Positions 34,784 to 45,233 are shown, counted from the first letter of the stretch. The stretch: 64,000 nucleotides of DNA from Glaciimonas sp. (GCA_012927625.1 JABBOV010000003.1:124001-188000), one strand, 5' to 3'. The notes: generated from the sequence alone by a model not told the origin. Made by a program: numbers and translations.

Positions 34784-36196
34784 TCAGAACTGGAAGTAAA
34801 TGAAAGGATTGAAGCCATTGACCACAATTAGCATGCAGGAGTAAGCCATGAGTGCAGCCATAGCGAATATCTGCGCCGCCGTCGCCAACCCCAGGCCCTG
34901 CGCTGCCCAAGCGCGCAAGCGCTCGCTCGGGAACACTGCACACAGCGTACCGAGCAACAAAAACAGAACGCTGTCGAGTGCCGGTTGGTAGGCCATCAAA
35001 GGGGCGGTGACCGCATGTTTAAGCCCGAGCATGACGCCCAGATAGCCGATTGCCAGATCCAGGCTGGAGGTCCGAAATAGTACCCAGCCCAACATGACCA
35101 GCAAAAAGGTCAGCGCCTGTCCGCTCCAGCCGGAAGGCTTGAAGCCGAAACGCGTGAGCAGGATGCGCTCAATAATCAAGAGCAGGCCGTGATACATGCC
35201 CCACGCCACAAAACCGTACGCCGCGCCATGCCACAAGCCGCACAGGAAAAACACCAGAAACAGATTGTAGAAAGTGCGCGCTCCACCCGTGCGGTTGCCG
35301 CCGAGCGGGATGTAGACGTAATCGCGGAACCAGCGCGACAAGGTCATGTGCCAGCGTCGCCAGAACTCGGTCACGCTATGCGAGCGGTAGGGTTGGTTGA
35401 AATTTTGCGGAAATTCAAACCCCATCATGCGACCCAGGCCAATGGCCATGTCGGTGTAACCGGAAAAATCGAAATAAATTTGCAGTGAATAGGCAAATGC
35501 GCCCAGCCACGCATACCCCAGCGTGAGCTGATTGGCCGGCATGCCGAAGATGGTATCCGCCACGACCCCGGCATGGTCCGCCAGGATGATTTTTTTGCTC
35601 AGGCCGATGATGAAAATGAACAGGCCGAGGTAGACCTGATCCATCCGTATCGCGCGGGTGCGCACTACATTGACAATCTCGGAATAGCGCACAATCGGGC
35701 CGGCGATCAATTGGGGAAAATTCGCCATGTACATGCCGAAATCAATCAGCGACGTGGCCGGTTTGACCTTGCGCCAGTAAATATCGACCAGATAGGAAAT
35801 GCTGTGAAAAGTGAAAAAGGAAATACCCGCCGGCAGCAGGATGGAAGCAACGTCGAATGGCCGGTTGCCAGTGATAAGGTGCGCGGCGTCATTGACTGAG
35901 CGCTGCAGAAACATCCAGTATTTGTAATACAGCAGGGGCGCCAGATTGAGCAGCAGACCAATCACCAACGCCAGGTTTTTGGCCCTGCCATCAGCTCGAT
36001 GCAGATACAGCGCCAAAAAATAATTGAGCACAATTGAAGCGCACAAAATCAACGTCAAGGCACCGGCATCGACAAAATAAAAGGTCAGGCTGAAGACCAA
36101 AATAATGAAGTTGCGAAAGCGCGCCGGCGTGACGTAGTACACCGTCAGAAAAACCGGCAGGAACAAAAAGATGAATGCAGGAGAGCTAAATACCAT
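34784..36196 (-). CDS. AlgI-like MBOAT O-acyltransferase
   Basis: The 470-residue polytopic protein begins M-V-F-S-S-P-A-F-I-F-L-F-L-P, the standard AlgI start. It has about ten membrane segments. The MBOAT core contains D-F-S-G-Y-T-D-M-A-I-G, N-F-N-Q-P-Y, E-F-W-R-R-W-H-M-T-L-S and the catalytic His in C-G-L-W-H-G-A-A. AlgI-type proteins carry acetyl groups across the inner membrane for transfer to alginate or other polysaccharides. The next gene encodes the AlgJ-like partner. No alginate polymerase is present, so the substrate is probably the polysaccharide made upstream in this operon. Confidence 0.92.
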   Translation of the reverse strand: MVFSSPAFIFLFLPVFLTVYYVTPARFRNFIILVFSLTFYFVDAGALTLILCASIVLNYFLALYLHRADGRAKNLALVIGLLLNLAPLLYYKYWMFLQRSVNDAAHLITGNRPFDVASILLPAGISFFTFHSISYLVDIYWRKVKPATSLIDFGMYMANFPQLIAGPIVRYSEIVNVVRTRAIRMDQVYLGLFIFIIGLSKKIILADHAGVVADTIFGMPANQLTLGYAWLGAFAYSLQIYFDFSGYTDMAIGLGRMMGFEFPQNFNQPYRSHSVTEFWRRWHMTLSRWFRDYVYIPLGGNRTGGARTFYNLFLVFFLCGLWHGAAYGFVAWGMYHGLLLIIERILLTRFGFKPSGWSGQALTFLLVMLGWVLFRTSSLDLAIGYLGVMLGLKHAVTAPLMAYQPALDSVLFLLLGTLCAVFPSERLRAWAAQGLGLATAAQIFAMAALMAYSCMLIVVNGFNPFIYFQF

Positions 36197-36228
36197 ATAT
36201 ACAGTCGAGACAATTCATGGCTGCATCT

Positions 36229-39200
36229 TCATGCAGCCGCAGACACACTGCGGATAAACGTCAGCAACTGTTGCGTGCTTTGCCGCCAGTCCAGACTCGG
36301 CATTCCGGTCGATACCGGGGTTGCGCCCCGTTCGGATAGCTCTTGCCACTGTCGGATGGATGCTGCCAGTTGCGCTGCGTTGTCGGCATTGAAGTACCAC
36401 GCGTGTGCGCCGGCGACTTCCCGCAGAACCGGAATATCGCGTGCCAGCACGGGCAGATCGTGACTTGCCGCTTCTATCAACGGCAAGCCGAAACCCTCAC
36501 CCAGCGAAGCGTAAATGAGCGCGGTGGACTGGCGATAAGCACGCTTGAGCAGATCATCGCTAGCGCCTTCAAACCAGAACAGGCGCTGACCGTACTGCGG
36601 ATGTTTGCGGATTCTGGCGCCCAGCACATCGCTATTCCAGCCCTGGCGTCCGATAATAACCAGCTTGGCGACATCACCTTGCTGCCACAAAATCTCAAAG
36701 GCATCGAGCACTTGGGCATGACCTTTGCGCGGTTCGATAGTGCTGACCATCAGGAAATTGCCGCCGCCGGTGGCCCGATCCAGCAGTTGGCGGCTGTCGT
36801 CGGCCATACCGGCAGTCGGCAGGCTGTTGTCTATGTCCGCGCCGAGATGGAAATGACCCAGCATGGGCCGCAGCGGCGGCGCGCTGCGCCCGGCGTCCTG
36901 CACATCGATCCATTGCTGCAGTTCATCGGCCACGGAACGCGAAATGCAGGCGATGCCGTCGGACAATTCGGTGATGGCGAGCAGCCAGTCACGGTAAATT
37001 TCCGAGACGATTGCCGGAAAGCAGGACGGTAGCTGCAAGGGCAGCAAGTCGTACACGACAAACACAATCCGAACCTGGCGACGCCGCATGGCGTCGAGTG
37101 TCGGCCGGTTGCGCAGCACCGCTTCAGGAGCCCAGTCCAGCCCGAGGAAGATGTCGCCGGCAGCGGCTTCGACCACGGTGTCCTGCAACTCCAGCGGCGC
37201 TAGCTGCAGCCCCAGCAAACGGGCGCTGGCAGCATTGGCGCAGCGGTACAGTCCATCTGCGGCATACACCGGTTCAATCCGAAATTGCTCTTCACCCTCT
37301 TCCAGCAAATGCTTGAGAATGCTGCGCGTGACGCGCTCGATACCGGTCTTGAGATCGTTGACCGCGACGGTGCTAATGTCGATGTACAAGCGTTTTTGAC
37401 GCGGCGTGGGGTGATTGTGCTGTATGCAGTGGGCCAGGCTGTCGATGTCGCTTTCAGAGGCAATAGTGCGCGATTCGTCCTGCGCTGCCAGCGCGGCAAT
37501 GAGTTGCCGTTCATGAACCAGCGGGCCGTCGGCATAAAAACTTTCGATCGCCTGCGCATAACGGGCCGCGATAACGGCCGGATGATGCTGCTGCAATACG
37601 TGGCGGCAAGCGGCGGCACCGAGATCGGCGCGGGCTGCAGGGTCGCGCCAGAAATGGCCCAGCGCCGCGCTCAGGCTGGCGACGGAAAACAGATCCGGCA
37701 ACTTGCAGGCGGCGGCGTCCGGCAGTTCTGCCATCGGGCCATTGGCGTTGACAATCAACGCCAGGCCGGCGGCCATGCAGTCGAGTGCGGCGCGCGATGT
37801 TTCGCCCCGCGAGTCGCCGCGCAACTGAACGGCCAGATCGGCAGCAGCCAGATAATCCTCGTATTGCTGCTCGCTGGCATGGCCGGTAATGCTGATGCGC
37901 TGGCGGCATGGACTGCGTTCAATGGTGGCGAGCAAATCATCGCCGTACTCGCCGCCATGATTTTCACCGACAAAGGCTAGCTTGCAGTGCGCATCTCCAG
38001 ACAGCTCCGACTGCAACCAGGCGTCCAGCAATTCGCGGTTGCGCTTGCTAGGTGCGAGCAGGCCGAAACTACACACCAGAAAATCGCTGTGACCCAGCCC
38101 CAGACGCGCCCGTGCAGCAGCGCGGTCGCGTTGCGCCACGCCCCGCAGCAGCGGGATGACCTGCATCCGGCGTGCCAGATCGGCGCCATACCAGCTGCGG
38201 CTGGCATCTTGTGCAAAGCGGGAATGGACGATCACGCCTTGCGCCGCTTCCAGTAGCGCCAGGTTGCAGGGATAGGCATCCACTGCGCCAGCCTTGCCTT
38301 GCGTCATGGCTTGCAGCCCACGCCAGCCATGCGAATGGAATAATTCGCGCTGCAAAGCCAGATCGCCGCCAGAAGAATACGCGCCGCTGAGATAAAAATC
38401 ATGCAGCACCACGGTGCCGGGAATGCGTTGCAATAATCCGAACATGTGCAGATGAAAATAAGAATTTCCAACCTGATACAGCACCCGCGCATAACGCCCG
38501 GCATGGGCCTCGAACCAGGACACGCTGCGCACCGGGTAGTTGGCTTGCAGCCACGGCTGTTCCAACAGGCCGATCTGGGCATCATGGACAATCAGTTCGA
38601 TGTCGTAATGCGCAGCCAGCGCCGGCAGCAGTTCGGCGCTGTAGTCGGCAATCCCGCTGCGCTCGGGTGGCAAGGGCGAAACAAAGGCCAGACGTGGACG
38701 ACACGCCGGTACCGGAGCAAAACCGGAAACCCCAATACTGACGGCTTGCTGCGCCTGATCGTGTGCGTACTGTTGCTCGAAAGCGTCTAGTGCGCGCTGC
38801 GCGGTGTTATCCCAGGAAAATTTGGCCACCTGCGCCGGAGCGCTGTCGCGCAGGCTTTGCAGGAAATCCGCATTACCCAGCGCATGCGCGATGGCAATGG
38901 AGATGGCGTGCGGCGAATGCGGATCGAACAACGCATCGGCACGCCCTACTACTTCCGGCAAACTGGTGGTGTTGGATGCGATCACCGGCGCGCCGCAAGC
39001 CATTGCTTCGAGTACCGGCAAGCCGAACCCTTCGTGCAGCGAAGGGAATACGAATAAGCGGCAACTGCTGTAGAGCGCGATGAGGTCGTCATCGGCCACG
39101 AACTCGCTCAACAGCACCAACTCGTCATTCTGCAAACCGCTGACGGTGGCATGCCGAAGCAGTTTCTGGCGTATCTCGGGCGCGCTGTGGCAGATGACGA

Positions 39201-39981
39201 GCAGTTGATGTTGTGCGCGCACTGCGGCCGGCAACAGGGCGTAGGCACTGATCAGGCCCGGCACGTTTTTACGCTCGTCATCGCCGGCGGTATACATGAT
39301 GAACGGGCGTCGCATGCCTAATCGTTGTTGCAAGGCGAGCCTGTGCGCCGGAGTTGGCTCAAGGCGTTGAAAATGCGCATCAATGCTCAGGCCGATGTTG
39401 ATAATGCGCTCGCACGGCACTCCCAGCGCAGCGATTGCCTCGGTACGGGAATAGGCCGAAATGGCCAGCAGCAATTGGGCATTCTTGAGCGACTGCAATT
39501 TGCGGTAATACCAGTCGCGCACTGCAGGTTCGCTCAGATATTTGTCGGGGCGCAGCAGCGGAATAAGGTCGTATAGCGTGACAGCCGTGGCAATATCGCT
39601 GCGATAGCGTCCGACCGAAGTATGGGCGTCATCCAGCAAGCCTTCGAACAGGCTTGAGACATGCACTATGTCGGGCTTTTGCGCGGCGATGAACGCCTCG
39701 CGCAGCAGTTCGCCGGCACGCGCGCGCCACAGGTTGGCGGGCACCGTTTCCCAACTGCCCGGCGGCGCGGAAAAAGACACGATGCGCTCGGGCGGAATCC
39801 AGGGCGACATGGCGCGGCCGATGCCGGCAATGCCGTCAGCCAGTGATTCGTTGGTAACAACGATTAATTCATGCGCGCCGGCGCGACGTGCCAAAGCCTG
39901 GGCAAAAGCCAGCGATGCACGGCCGATGCCACGCTTGCGGCTGCTGGTCTGGCAAGCCTGTAAATCAAGGACGATACGCAA
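36229..39981 (-). CDS. Three-domain GT4-family glycosyltransferase
   Basis: The 1250-residue protein holds three GT-B units. Domain 1 (about 1-395) has E-G-F-G-L-P-V-L-E (EX7E). Domain 2 (about 425-805) starts [20 protein letters not shown]; its acid pair is altered (G-E-T-S-R-A-A-L-D). Domain 3 (about 860-1250) starts R-L-Y-I-D-I-S-T and has E-G-F-G-L-P-L-I-E. Such multi-domain enzymes build a repeat with more than one linkage, as in WbdA-type mannan polymerases. The start is TTG at 39981 with AGGA upstream; M-R-I-V-L-D-L-Q matches family starts and no closer ATG exists. It lies 9 bp after the small gene at 39991-40278. Confidence 0.9.
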   Translation of the reverse strand: MRIVLDLQACQTSSRKRGIGRASLAFAQALARRAGAHELIVVTNESLADGIAGIGRAMSPWIPPERIVSFSAPPGSWETVPANLWRARAGELLREAFIAAQKPDIVHVSSLFEGLLDDAHTSVGRYRSDIATAVTLYDLIPLLRPDKYLSEPAVRDWYYRKLQSLKNAQLLLAISAYSRTEAIAALGVPCERIINIGLSIDAHFQRLEPTPAHRLALQQRLGMRRPFIMYTAGDDERKNVPGLISAYALLPAAVRAQHQLLVICHSAPEIRQKLLRHATVSGLQNDELVLLSEFVADDDLIALYSSCRLFVFPSLHEGFGLPVLEAMACGAPVIASNTTSLPEVVGRADALFDPHSPHAISIAIAHALGNADFLQSLRDSAPAQVAKFSWDNTAQRALDAFEQQYAHDQAQQAVSIGVSGFAPVPACRPRLAFVSPLPPERSGIADYSAELLPALAAHYDIELIVHDAQIGLLEQPWLQANYPVRSVSWFEAHAGRYARVLYQVGNSYFHLHMFGLLQRIPGTVVLHDFYLSGAYSSGGDLALQRELFHSHGWRGLQAMTQGKAGAVDAYPCNLALLEAAQGVIVHSRFAQDASRSWYGADLARRMQVIPLLRGVAQRDRAAARARLGLGHSDFLVCSFGLLAPSKRNRELLDAWLQSELSGDAHCKLAFVGENHGGEYGDDLLATIERSPCRQRISITGHASEQQYEDYLAAADLAVQLRGDSRGETSRAALDCMAAGLALIVNANGPMAELPDAAACKLPDLFSVASLSAALGHFWRDPAARADLGAAACRHVLQQHHPAVIAARYAQAIESFYADGPLVHERQLIAALAAQDESRTIASESDIDSLAHCIQHNHPTPRQKRLYIDISTVAVNDLKTGIERVTRSILKHLLEEGEEQFRIEPVYAADGLYRCANAASARLLGLQLAPLELQDTVVEAAAGDIFLGLDWAPEAVLRNRPTLDAMRRRQVRIVFVVYDLLPLQLPSCFPAIVSEIYRDWLLAITELSDGIACISRSVADELQQWIDVQDAGRSAPPLRPMLGHFHLGADIDNSLPTAGMADDSRQLLDRATGGGNFLMVSTIEPRKGHAQVLDAFEILWQQGDVAKLVIIGRQGWNSDVLGARIRKHPQYGQRLFWFEGASDDLLKRAYRQSTALIYASLGEGFGLPLIEAASHDLPVLARDIPVLREVAGAHAWYFNADNAAQLAASIRQWQELSERGATPVSTGMPSLDWRQSTQQLLTFIRSVSAAA

Positions 39982-39990
39982 AGGGAGTTC

Positions 39991-40278
39991 CTACTGAGGA
40001 GGGTTTCGGTGTTCGGCCAAAGCGCGCCGCAGGCCCTGCGCAATACGCGCATGACGATAACCATGATGTTGCTGGGGTTGCGCTGCATCTGCGCGGGGCA
40101 GCAGCGCGAACCTGCTTTTGAGCGCAGGAAACGGCCGCAGACAGAGTAGCGCAGCGCGCCTTAGCAGCGGCCGCCGCGCCACTTGCCAACGCATGGTGCG
40201 CAGGACATTCCGCAGGCGCTGCTTGAGGCTCGACGGTAACCATCGAACCAGGGTGCTGGTAGAGAAAAAATTTGCCAT
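39991..40278 (-). CDS. Small basic protein of unknown function in the polysaccharide operon
   Basis: The 95-residue frame starts M-A-N-F-F-S-T-S-T-L-V-R-W-L-P and is very rich in Arg, Leu and Ala, with an amphipathic basic middle. The ATG at 40278 has AGGT 7 bp upstream. The stop at 39991 leaves 9 bp before the three-domain glycosyltransferase. The tail H-A-R-I-A-Q-G-L-R-R-A-L-A resembles short A-R-R-I-Y-x-D-L-K-type tails I recall near such loci. It fits the space between two genes and could be a membrane-associated helper of the polymerase complex, but coding status is only moderately sure. Confidence 0.5.
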   Translation of the reverse strand: MANFFSTSTLVRWLPSSLKQRLRNVLRTMRWQVARRPLLRRAALLCLRPFPALKSRFALLPRADAAQPQQHHGYRHARIAQGLRRALAEHRNPPQ

Positions 40279-40340
40279 GTTTTAACCTGAAAAAACCGTT
40301 GGACGCGGTTGGATACTGTTGGATGCTATTTTTGTGACGA

Positions 40341-41531
40341 TCAGTTTTTAGCGCGATTCCATGCCAGCACCGCATAGTCTTGCGGGCCGTACAGGACTTC
40401 ATTGAGACGCCGCGCTACTTCGCCGTCGTCTGTCAGATGGTAGTTCTCTGGGTAGGGGTGCAGCGGCAGGATTTCAGCATGGCTGAAGCCGCGTTGACGC
40501 GCCATGAATTGGGCAACAAACGGCACAATCGGGCGCTGGTGCGTGGGGTCGGTGTAGAAATTGCAAGAGCCGACAATCAGGTTTTCCGGGTTGGGAGTTT
40601 CAAAGATCAGCAAGCCGTCCGGGCGCAAGGCCCACAATGCGGCATCGAACAACGCGACCAGCAGTTCAAACGGCAAATGTTCGATGATGTGGAAGCCGGT
40701 CACGGCAGCCAGACTGCCCTCCGGCAAGCTATTCAGGTACGCCACCGCATCGGCACACTCGGCCTTCAGGCCAGCATCCCGGCACAGTTCCACCATGACT
40801 TCATTGAGATCGATGCCAGTGGCGCGTATGCCATGCCGGCCGAGCAGTTCCAGCCATTCGCCGCGCCCGCAGCCGACATCCACCACCTGCGCGCCGGCGT
40901 CGCCAATCAATGGCTGCAGATAAGGCAGATAGACTTCCAGGCGCGTCTGAATATCGGCTCGGGTGCCGCGGAACTTATCTTCAAATTCGACATAGAAAGC
41001 CGCCATGTCGAACGCGTTTTCAGCCATTTTCGGATCGGTGGCGAGTGGCGCGGACGATCTGGCGGGTGCGGGTGCGGGTGCAAGTGCCGGCGGCACTGCC
41101 GCGCGTTTGTGGCGCAATTCGACGGTAAGCCCGCTGACGCGGGTTTCGATATCTTGGCTGAAGGTGCGAATATCGGCGATCTCCAGCCCAGCTTGCGCCA
41201 AGTCCTGTGCCTGCTGCGACAGTTGATGCGCTTGCTGTTCCAGATCCAGTCTCTGCTGCGCCAAGTCCTGTGCTTGCTGCGCCAGATTTTGTCTCAGCTG
41301 CGTCAGCAGTTCCGCATCAACCTGATGCTGCGCAGCAAACGCGTCATTACGCACTTGCTGCTCCTGGAATTTCTGTGTCAGATGATCTGCGTATTCAACC
41401 CGAAGATGGTGCAGCTGCGCGATATCGGCGGCGATCTGGGCCCGGGTGCGGTTCAGATGCACGATTGCATGCAACCCGTGCAAAATTGAACCCAGCACGG
41501 GGATGCGCAGAATTTCTTGTTTCCAGCTCAT
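40341..41531 (-). CDS. Coiled-coil SAM-dependent methyltransferase (candidate O-chain terminator)
   Basis: The 396-residue protein starts with a Gln/Ala/Leu-rich coiled coil (about 25-140, repeated Q-Q-A-Q-D-L-A-Q heptads). A Pro/Ala linker follows, then a class I methyltransferase: motif I V-V-D-V-G-C-G-R-G-E-W, acidic loop G-I-D-L-N-E, then F-H-I-I-E-H-L-P and F-E-T-P-N-P-E-N. WbdD-type enzymes of ABC-dependent O-antigens also join a methyltransferase to a coiled-coil ruler and cap the chain; a kinase domain is absent here. With a Wzt that has a C-terminal binding domain in the same operon, a capping role is a good inference. Confidence 0.83.
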   Translation of the reverse strand: MSWKQEILRIPVLGSILHGLHAIVHLNRTRAQIAADIAQLHHLRVEYADHLTQKFQEQQVRNDAFAAQHQVDAELLTQLRQNLAQQAQDLAQQRLDLEQQAHQLSQQAQDLAQAGLEIADIRTFSQDIETRVSGLTVELRHKRAAVPPALAPAPAPARSSAPLATDPKMAENAFDMAAFYVEFEDKFRGTRADIQTRLEVYLPYLQPLIGDAGAQVVDVGCGRGEWLELLGRHGIRATGIDLNEVMVELCRDAGLKAECADAVAYLNSLPEGSLAAVTGFHIIEHLPFELLVALFDAALWALRPDGLLIFETPNPENLIVGSCNFYTDPTHQRPIVPFVAQFMARQRGFSHAEILPLHPYPENYHLTDDGEVARRLNEVLYGPQDYAVLAWNRAKN

Positions 41532-41684
41532 TGAAGAGTCCTGCTAAAGAGGTTGCGCAGCCTGGCAAAAGCACAATGCACACGCAAAAATAAAACGAAG
41601 CGACATTATTGTCGCTTCAGGAAAAATACGATAACTAAAACCAGGGACGGCTTGCACTGCTGCGAACGTGTTGGGCAGTATAAA

Positions 41685-42851
41685 TCAATTTTTCTCGGTT
41701 GCTTTTAGAAGATTGGCGCTGCCGGCGGGAACGAAAGCGCGCTGCTTGCCTAGCAAACTGCTGTACAAGGTCATGTATTTTTGCGCCATGTGCTGTGCGG
41801 TGAAGACGGCCTGATACCGCGCCACGGCGCGCTGACCCATGTCGGACGCTAAACCCGGCGCTTGCCACAAGCGGGTAAGCGCAGCGCGCACTGCCTGCGG
41901 CGTCGGCGCCACGCACAGTCCGGTTTCGCCATCCACATTGACATAGCTGATGCCGGTTCCAATCTCGCAGGTAATCATGGGCTTGCCGGCCATAGCGGCT
42001 TCCAGCAGGGAAATGCCGAACGCTTCCGAGCGCAGATGCGACGGAAATACGAAGGCGTAACTGAGCTGCAGCAAGGCAGCCTTGTCTGGTTCGCTGACCA
42101 CGCCGGTAAAGATCAGGTTTTTCAGGCCGAGAGTGCCGGCCAGCTGCTTGAGTGCCTGCTCCTCCGGGCCGCCGCCGGCGATCACGACCGGATAATCCAG
42201 TCCGCGCAAAGCTTCGAGCAAGATGTGCAAACCCTTGTAATAGCGCAGCACACCCACGAACAGAAAAAACCGCGGCGCCAGCCGTGAACGCCAGGCTTGC
42301 AGATTTTCCGGCGTGGCTTGCGGGTAGCTGGCCTGATCCAGGCCGTAGGTAATCATTTCAGTTTTATCGGGATAGCTCTTCAGCACTTCGCTACTGGCCA
42401 GATAGTTGGGCGAGGTGGCGACGATCTTGTCGACGCTGTGCAGAAAGCGGTCGCGCAGCGGACGATAGAGACGCAGCAGATTTTTTTGGCGAATGATGTC
42501 CGAGTGGTAGGTCACGACGCTGGGGGTTTTGACGCGCGCCATGAAATGCGCCATATCCATGAACGGCCACGGGAAATGGTAATGCACCACATCAACCTGC
42601 GCTGCCAGGCGCGCCAGAACGGGAATCGCGCGTAGCGCAAAACCGGTGGAGGCAATCTCGAAATCCTGCGGCAGGCGCAGCACGCTCTGGCCATCGACCA
42701 CCAACTCGCCGCCCTGTCGTTGCGCGGTCAGTGTCAGTATCCGATTGACTGCGCCCAACTGGCTGGTGCCGTTGCACAATTGCCGGATGACTTGCTCGAT
42801 GCCACCCCAGGTATCGGGATAATAGGTTTTATAAAAATGGAGGATTCGCAT
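41685..42851 (-). CDS. GT4-family glycosyltransferase (WbpZ/WbdB-like)
   Basis: The 388-residue protein starts M-R-I-L-H-F-Y-K-T-Y-Y-P-D-T-W-G-G-I-E-Q-V, the glycine-loop start of GT4 mannosyl/rhamnosyl transferases. It has H-Y-H-F-P-W-P, V-T-Y-H-S-D-I, the nucleotide loop F-V-G-V-L-R-Y-Y-K-G-L and the EX7E motif in E-A-F-G-I-S-L-L-E. GDP-linked donors are usual for close relatives (WbpZ, WbdB/C). It probably adds an early residue of the chain. It is in line with the other glycosyltransferase gene, which ends 15 bp before it. Confidence 0.88.
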   Translation of the reverse strand: MRILHFYKTYYPDTWGGIEQVIRQLCNGTSQLGAVNRILTLTAQRQGGELVVDGQSVLRLPQDFEIASTGFALRAIPVLARLAAQVDVVHYHFPWPFMDMAHFMARVKTPSVVTYHSDIIRQKNLLRLYRPLRDRFLHSVDKIVATSPNYLASSEVLKSYPDKTEMITYGLDQASYPQATPENLQAWRSRLAPRFFLFVGVLRYYKGLHILLEALRGLDYPVVIAGGGPEEQALKQLAGTLGLKNLIFTGVVSEPDKAALLQLSYAFVFPSHLRSEAFGISLLEAAMAGKPMITCEIGTGISYVNVDGETGLCVAPTPQAVRAALTRLWQAPGLASDMGQRAVARYQAVFTAQHMAQKYMTLYSSLLGKQRAFVPAGSANLLKATEKN

Positions 42852-42866
42852 ACAGACTACTTCAGA

Positions 42867-44249
42867 TCAGTTTTTGCGTTGGGAATGCCCTGCGCGCGCG
42901 TCGGCCGCAAGGCCGCCATTGCACTGTGCAAGGATGCGCTCTGTCAGTTGTGCGGTGGCACCGTTCCAGTCCAGCCATGACCAGCCCTGCAAAGACCGAT
43001 GTGCCGGAAACAACCCGCTGCTTTCAAAGCGCTGGACCAGGTCGGCCAGTGTCTGCGGCTGCGTCAGGTCGAAATAAGCGGCGTAGTCTTGGCCGATCTC
43101 GCGAAATACCGGAATGTCGCTAACCATCGACGGCAAGCCGCGCTGCATGGCTTCCACAAGCGGCAGGCCAAATCCTTCCACCACGGACGAAAACACCAGC
43201 GCACGGGCGTGGCAGTATGCGTACTCCAGGTCGCCGTCATCGGCATCGCTAAACACAAATAGCTTTCGCCCCAGTTCCGCATGGTTGTCGATACGTCGCA
43301 TCAAGGCTTTGTTTTTCCAGCCGTTGCGGCCAATAAAACACAGCGACACATCCTGACCGGCGGCCCATAACAACTCAAACGCATCGAGCAGATACGCATG
43401 ATTTTTGCGCGGCTCTATGGTACTGACCATCAGATACACTGCGCGCTCTTGAAACAGCGCCGCAATCGCAGGATTGACAGCGGCGCTGGCAACCGTGCGG
43501 TCGAGCTCGGTACCCAGATGAAAGTAATCGAACCAGGGCACGCCCGGCCCTTCGTCCGACTGCGACGCGGGACGATACTGAGCAACCTGCTGGCGGACCT
43601 CATCGCGCACTGTGGCCGAAATCATCATAAAACCGTCTGCGTTGCGTGCTACCCATGCAAACCAGTCGCAAAAGATATGGTTTAAAGCACCCCGAAAGAA
43701 TTGCGGATGCGTCAGCGGAATCAGATCATAGATGAGCACCACCACCTGTACGCCACGAGCGCGGCAGGATTCGACTAATGATCGATCCATCATTAGCCAG
43801 CCGGCATCCAGCAACAACAGCACGTCACCGCTTTGCATTTGCATCGGCACGCTGCGGCCTGGGTCCAAATATGGTTGCTTCAAAAGTCGTGTGATTTGCT
43901 TGCCGATGGCGACCGGCGCCGATAAAATGCGATAACTCCACCCCCACACTTTTCGTAAAGCGGGGTGCGCCACCAGCACAGGCTTACGATCCAGGCTGGC
44001 ATGCATCAACCCGCACAGTGCAGACACGCCGCGCAATATCCGCTCTAATCGGGGCAGCCAGCGCACCGGCTTGCCGATGGGAGCCAACTGTATGACGTGC
44101 CGCAGCTGAGAGCCGCGAATAATGACCGGCACACATTCAGGCTCGCACGACTGATTCAGACGCGCCACTACATTGCGTACCACGCGTGGAATACCGGTGT
44201 TAATCTCCGGGTTCTCATATACAAAGCTACATTCAATTAATAGTCGCAT
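42867..44249 (-). CDS. GT4-family glycosyltransferase
   Basis: The 460-residue protein begins M-R-L-L-I-E-C-S-F-V-Y-E-N-P-E-I-N-T-G-I-P-R-V-V-R, like the third domain of the enzyme at 36229-39981. It has I-Y-D-L-I-P-L-T-H-P, the family phrase [11 protein letters not shown] and EX7E in E-G-F-G-L-P-L-V-E. This is the WbpX/WbdA-like type that uses GDP-mannose or GDP-rhamnose. It follows rmd by 21 bp and precedes the WbpZ-like gene, an order like the P. aeruginosa A-band locus. Confidence 0.87.
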   Translation of the reverse strand: MRLLIECSFVYENPEINTGIPRVVRNVVARLNQSCEPECVPVIIRGSQLRHVIQLAPIGKPVRWLPRLERILRGVSALCGLMHASLDRKPVLVAHPALRKVWGWSYRILSAPVAIGKQITRLLKQPYLDPGRSVPMQMQSGDVLLLLDAGWLMMDRSLVESCRARGVQVVVLIYDLIPLTHPQFFRGALNHIFCDWFAWVARNADGFMMISATVRDEVRQQVAQYRPASQSDEGPGVPWFDYFHLGTELDRTVASAAVNPAIAALFQERAVYLMVSTIEPRKNHAYLLDAFELLWAAGQDVSLCFIGRNGWKNKALMRRIDNHAELGRKLFVFSDADDGDLEYAYCHARALVFSSVVEGFGLPLVEAMQRGLPSMVSDIPVFREIGQDYAAYFDLTQPQTLADLVQRFESSGLFPAHRSLQGWSWLDWNGATAQLTERILAQCNGGLAADARAGHSQRKN

Positions 44250-44270
44250 GACAGTTGCACAAGAGGCCGA

Positions 44271-45233
44271 TTAAAAATTGACCATAGGTTCTTCCTGATA
44301 CATCCATGTCAGCGTCTCGTGCAAACTGATGGGAGTGAGTTCACCGATGGCGTCGAGCAACTTGGCATTCGATCCGACCAGCCGTTTTACCTCATTGGCG
44401 CGCACGAAAGCAGGATTGATCCTGACCTCGATTTCATAGCCGGCAATCCGCTGCAGCATGTCGATGACTTCCTGCAGCGAGTAGCCGCAGCCGGAACAAA
44501 CGTTGAAGGTCTGGCCCGGCGCAGCGGTTTGCACCAGCCTGCGGTAAGCGCCCACTACGGTGCGCACATCGGAAAAATCGCGCGCGACATCCAAATTACC
44601 CAGTTCAATGACGCGGGCCTGACGCCGGAAATGCGCCACGATCTTGGGCAGCAGGAAGCTCTCCGACTGGCCGACGCCGGTGTAGTTGAAGGGCCGCACA
44701 ATGGTCAACGGCAAGATGTTTTGCCACAGGCGCGCCATCTTCTCCATAGCCGACTTGCTCACTGCGTAATCATTTTCCGGGCGCGCCACGACTTGCTCAT
44801 CAATCGGCTCCACCGTGGCGTTGCCGTAAATGTTGGCGCTGCTGGCTAGCAATACGGCACGCGGCGCATGGTCGTTGGCAGCTAGCGCCTGCAACAGATT
44901 GTGGGTGCCGATCAAGTTGGTGTGATAAATCACTTCGATGTCGTCATGCGCGACATTGGCAATTGCAGCCAGATGGAACACGACATCGGCGCGCACGTCG
45001 GCAATGACTTCATTCAGGCGTTGCCGATCGCACAGGTCGACCGCAAAAATATTATTCGCCAATTCTTCGCTACCGTGCGCAGTACCGAACACTTCATAAC
45101 CGTCGGCTTCCAGCTCCTGCGCCAGATAAGAGCCGGTAAAACCGCGCAGGCCGGTAATCAGTGCCCGCCCGCGAGCGGCCGATGGCGTGGGCCGTGCGGG
45201 ATGGCTAGCTGCGCTCGGAGAGGATGGGTTCAT
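44271..45233 (-). CDS. rmd: GDP-6-deoxy-4-keto-mannose reductase (Rmd-like)
   Basis: The 320-residue short-chain dehydrogenase has G-L-R-G-F-T-G-S-Y-L for NADPH binding, the Y-A-V-S-K catalytic pair and R-P-F-N-Y-T-G-V-G-Q, which is typical of Rmd. Rmd reduces the Gmd product to GDP-D-rhamnose. A GDP-6-deoxy-talose reductase cannot be excluded by eye; the GDP-fucose synthase class looks less similar. The N-terminus has a short Pro/Ser/Ala extension of about 22 residues. It is 21 bp from the next glycosyltransferase gene. Confidence 0.82.
   Translation of the reverse strand: MNPSSPSAASHPARPTPSAARGRALITGLRGFTGSYLAQELEADGYEVFGTAHGSEELANNIFAVDLCDRQRLNEVIADVRADVVFHLAAIANVAHDDIEVIYHTNLIGTHNLLQALAANDHAPRAVLLASSANIYGNATVEPIDEQVVARPENDYAVSKSAMEKMARLWQNILPLTIVRPFNYTGVGQSESFLLPKIVAHFRRQARVIELGNLDVARDFSDVRTVVGAYRRLVQTAAPGQTFNVCSGCGYSLQEVIDMLQRIAGYEIEVRINPAFVRANEVKRLVGSNAKLLDAIGELTPISLHETLTWMYQEEPMVNF

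Noticed and set aside
40380-41489. 369-residue plus-strand ORF opposite the methyltransferase
   Set aside because: It is the antisense of a gene with clear methyltransferase motifs; its Leu/Arg/Gln repeats simply mirror the coiled coil.
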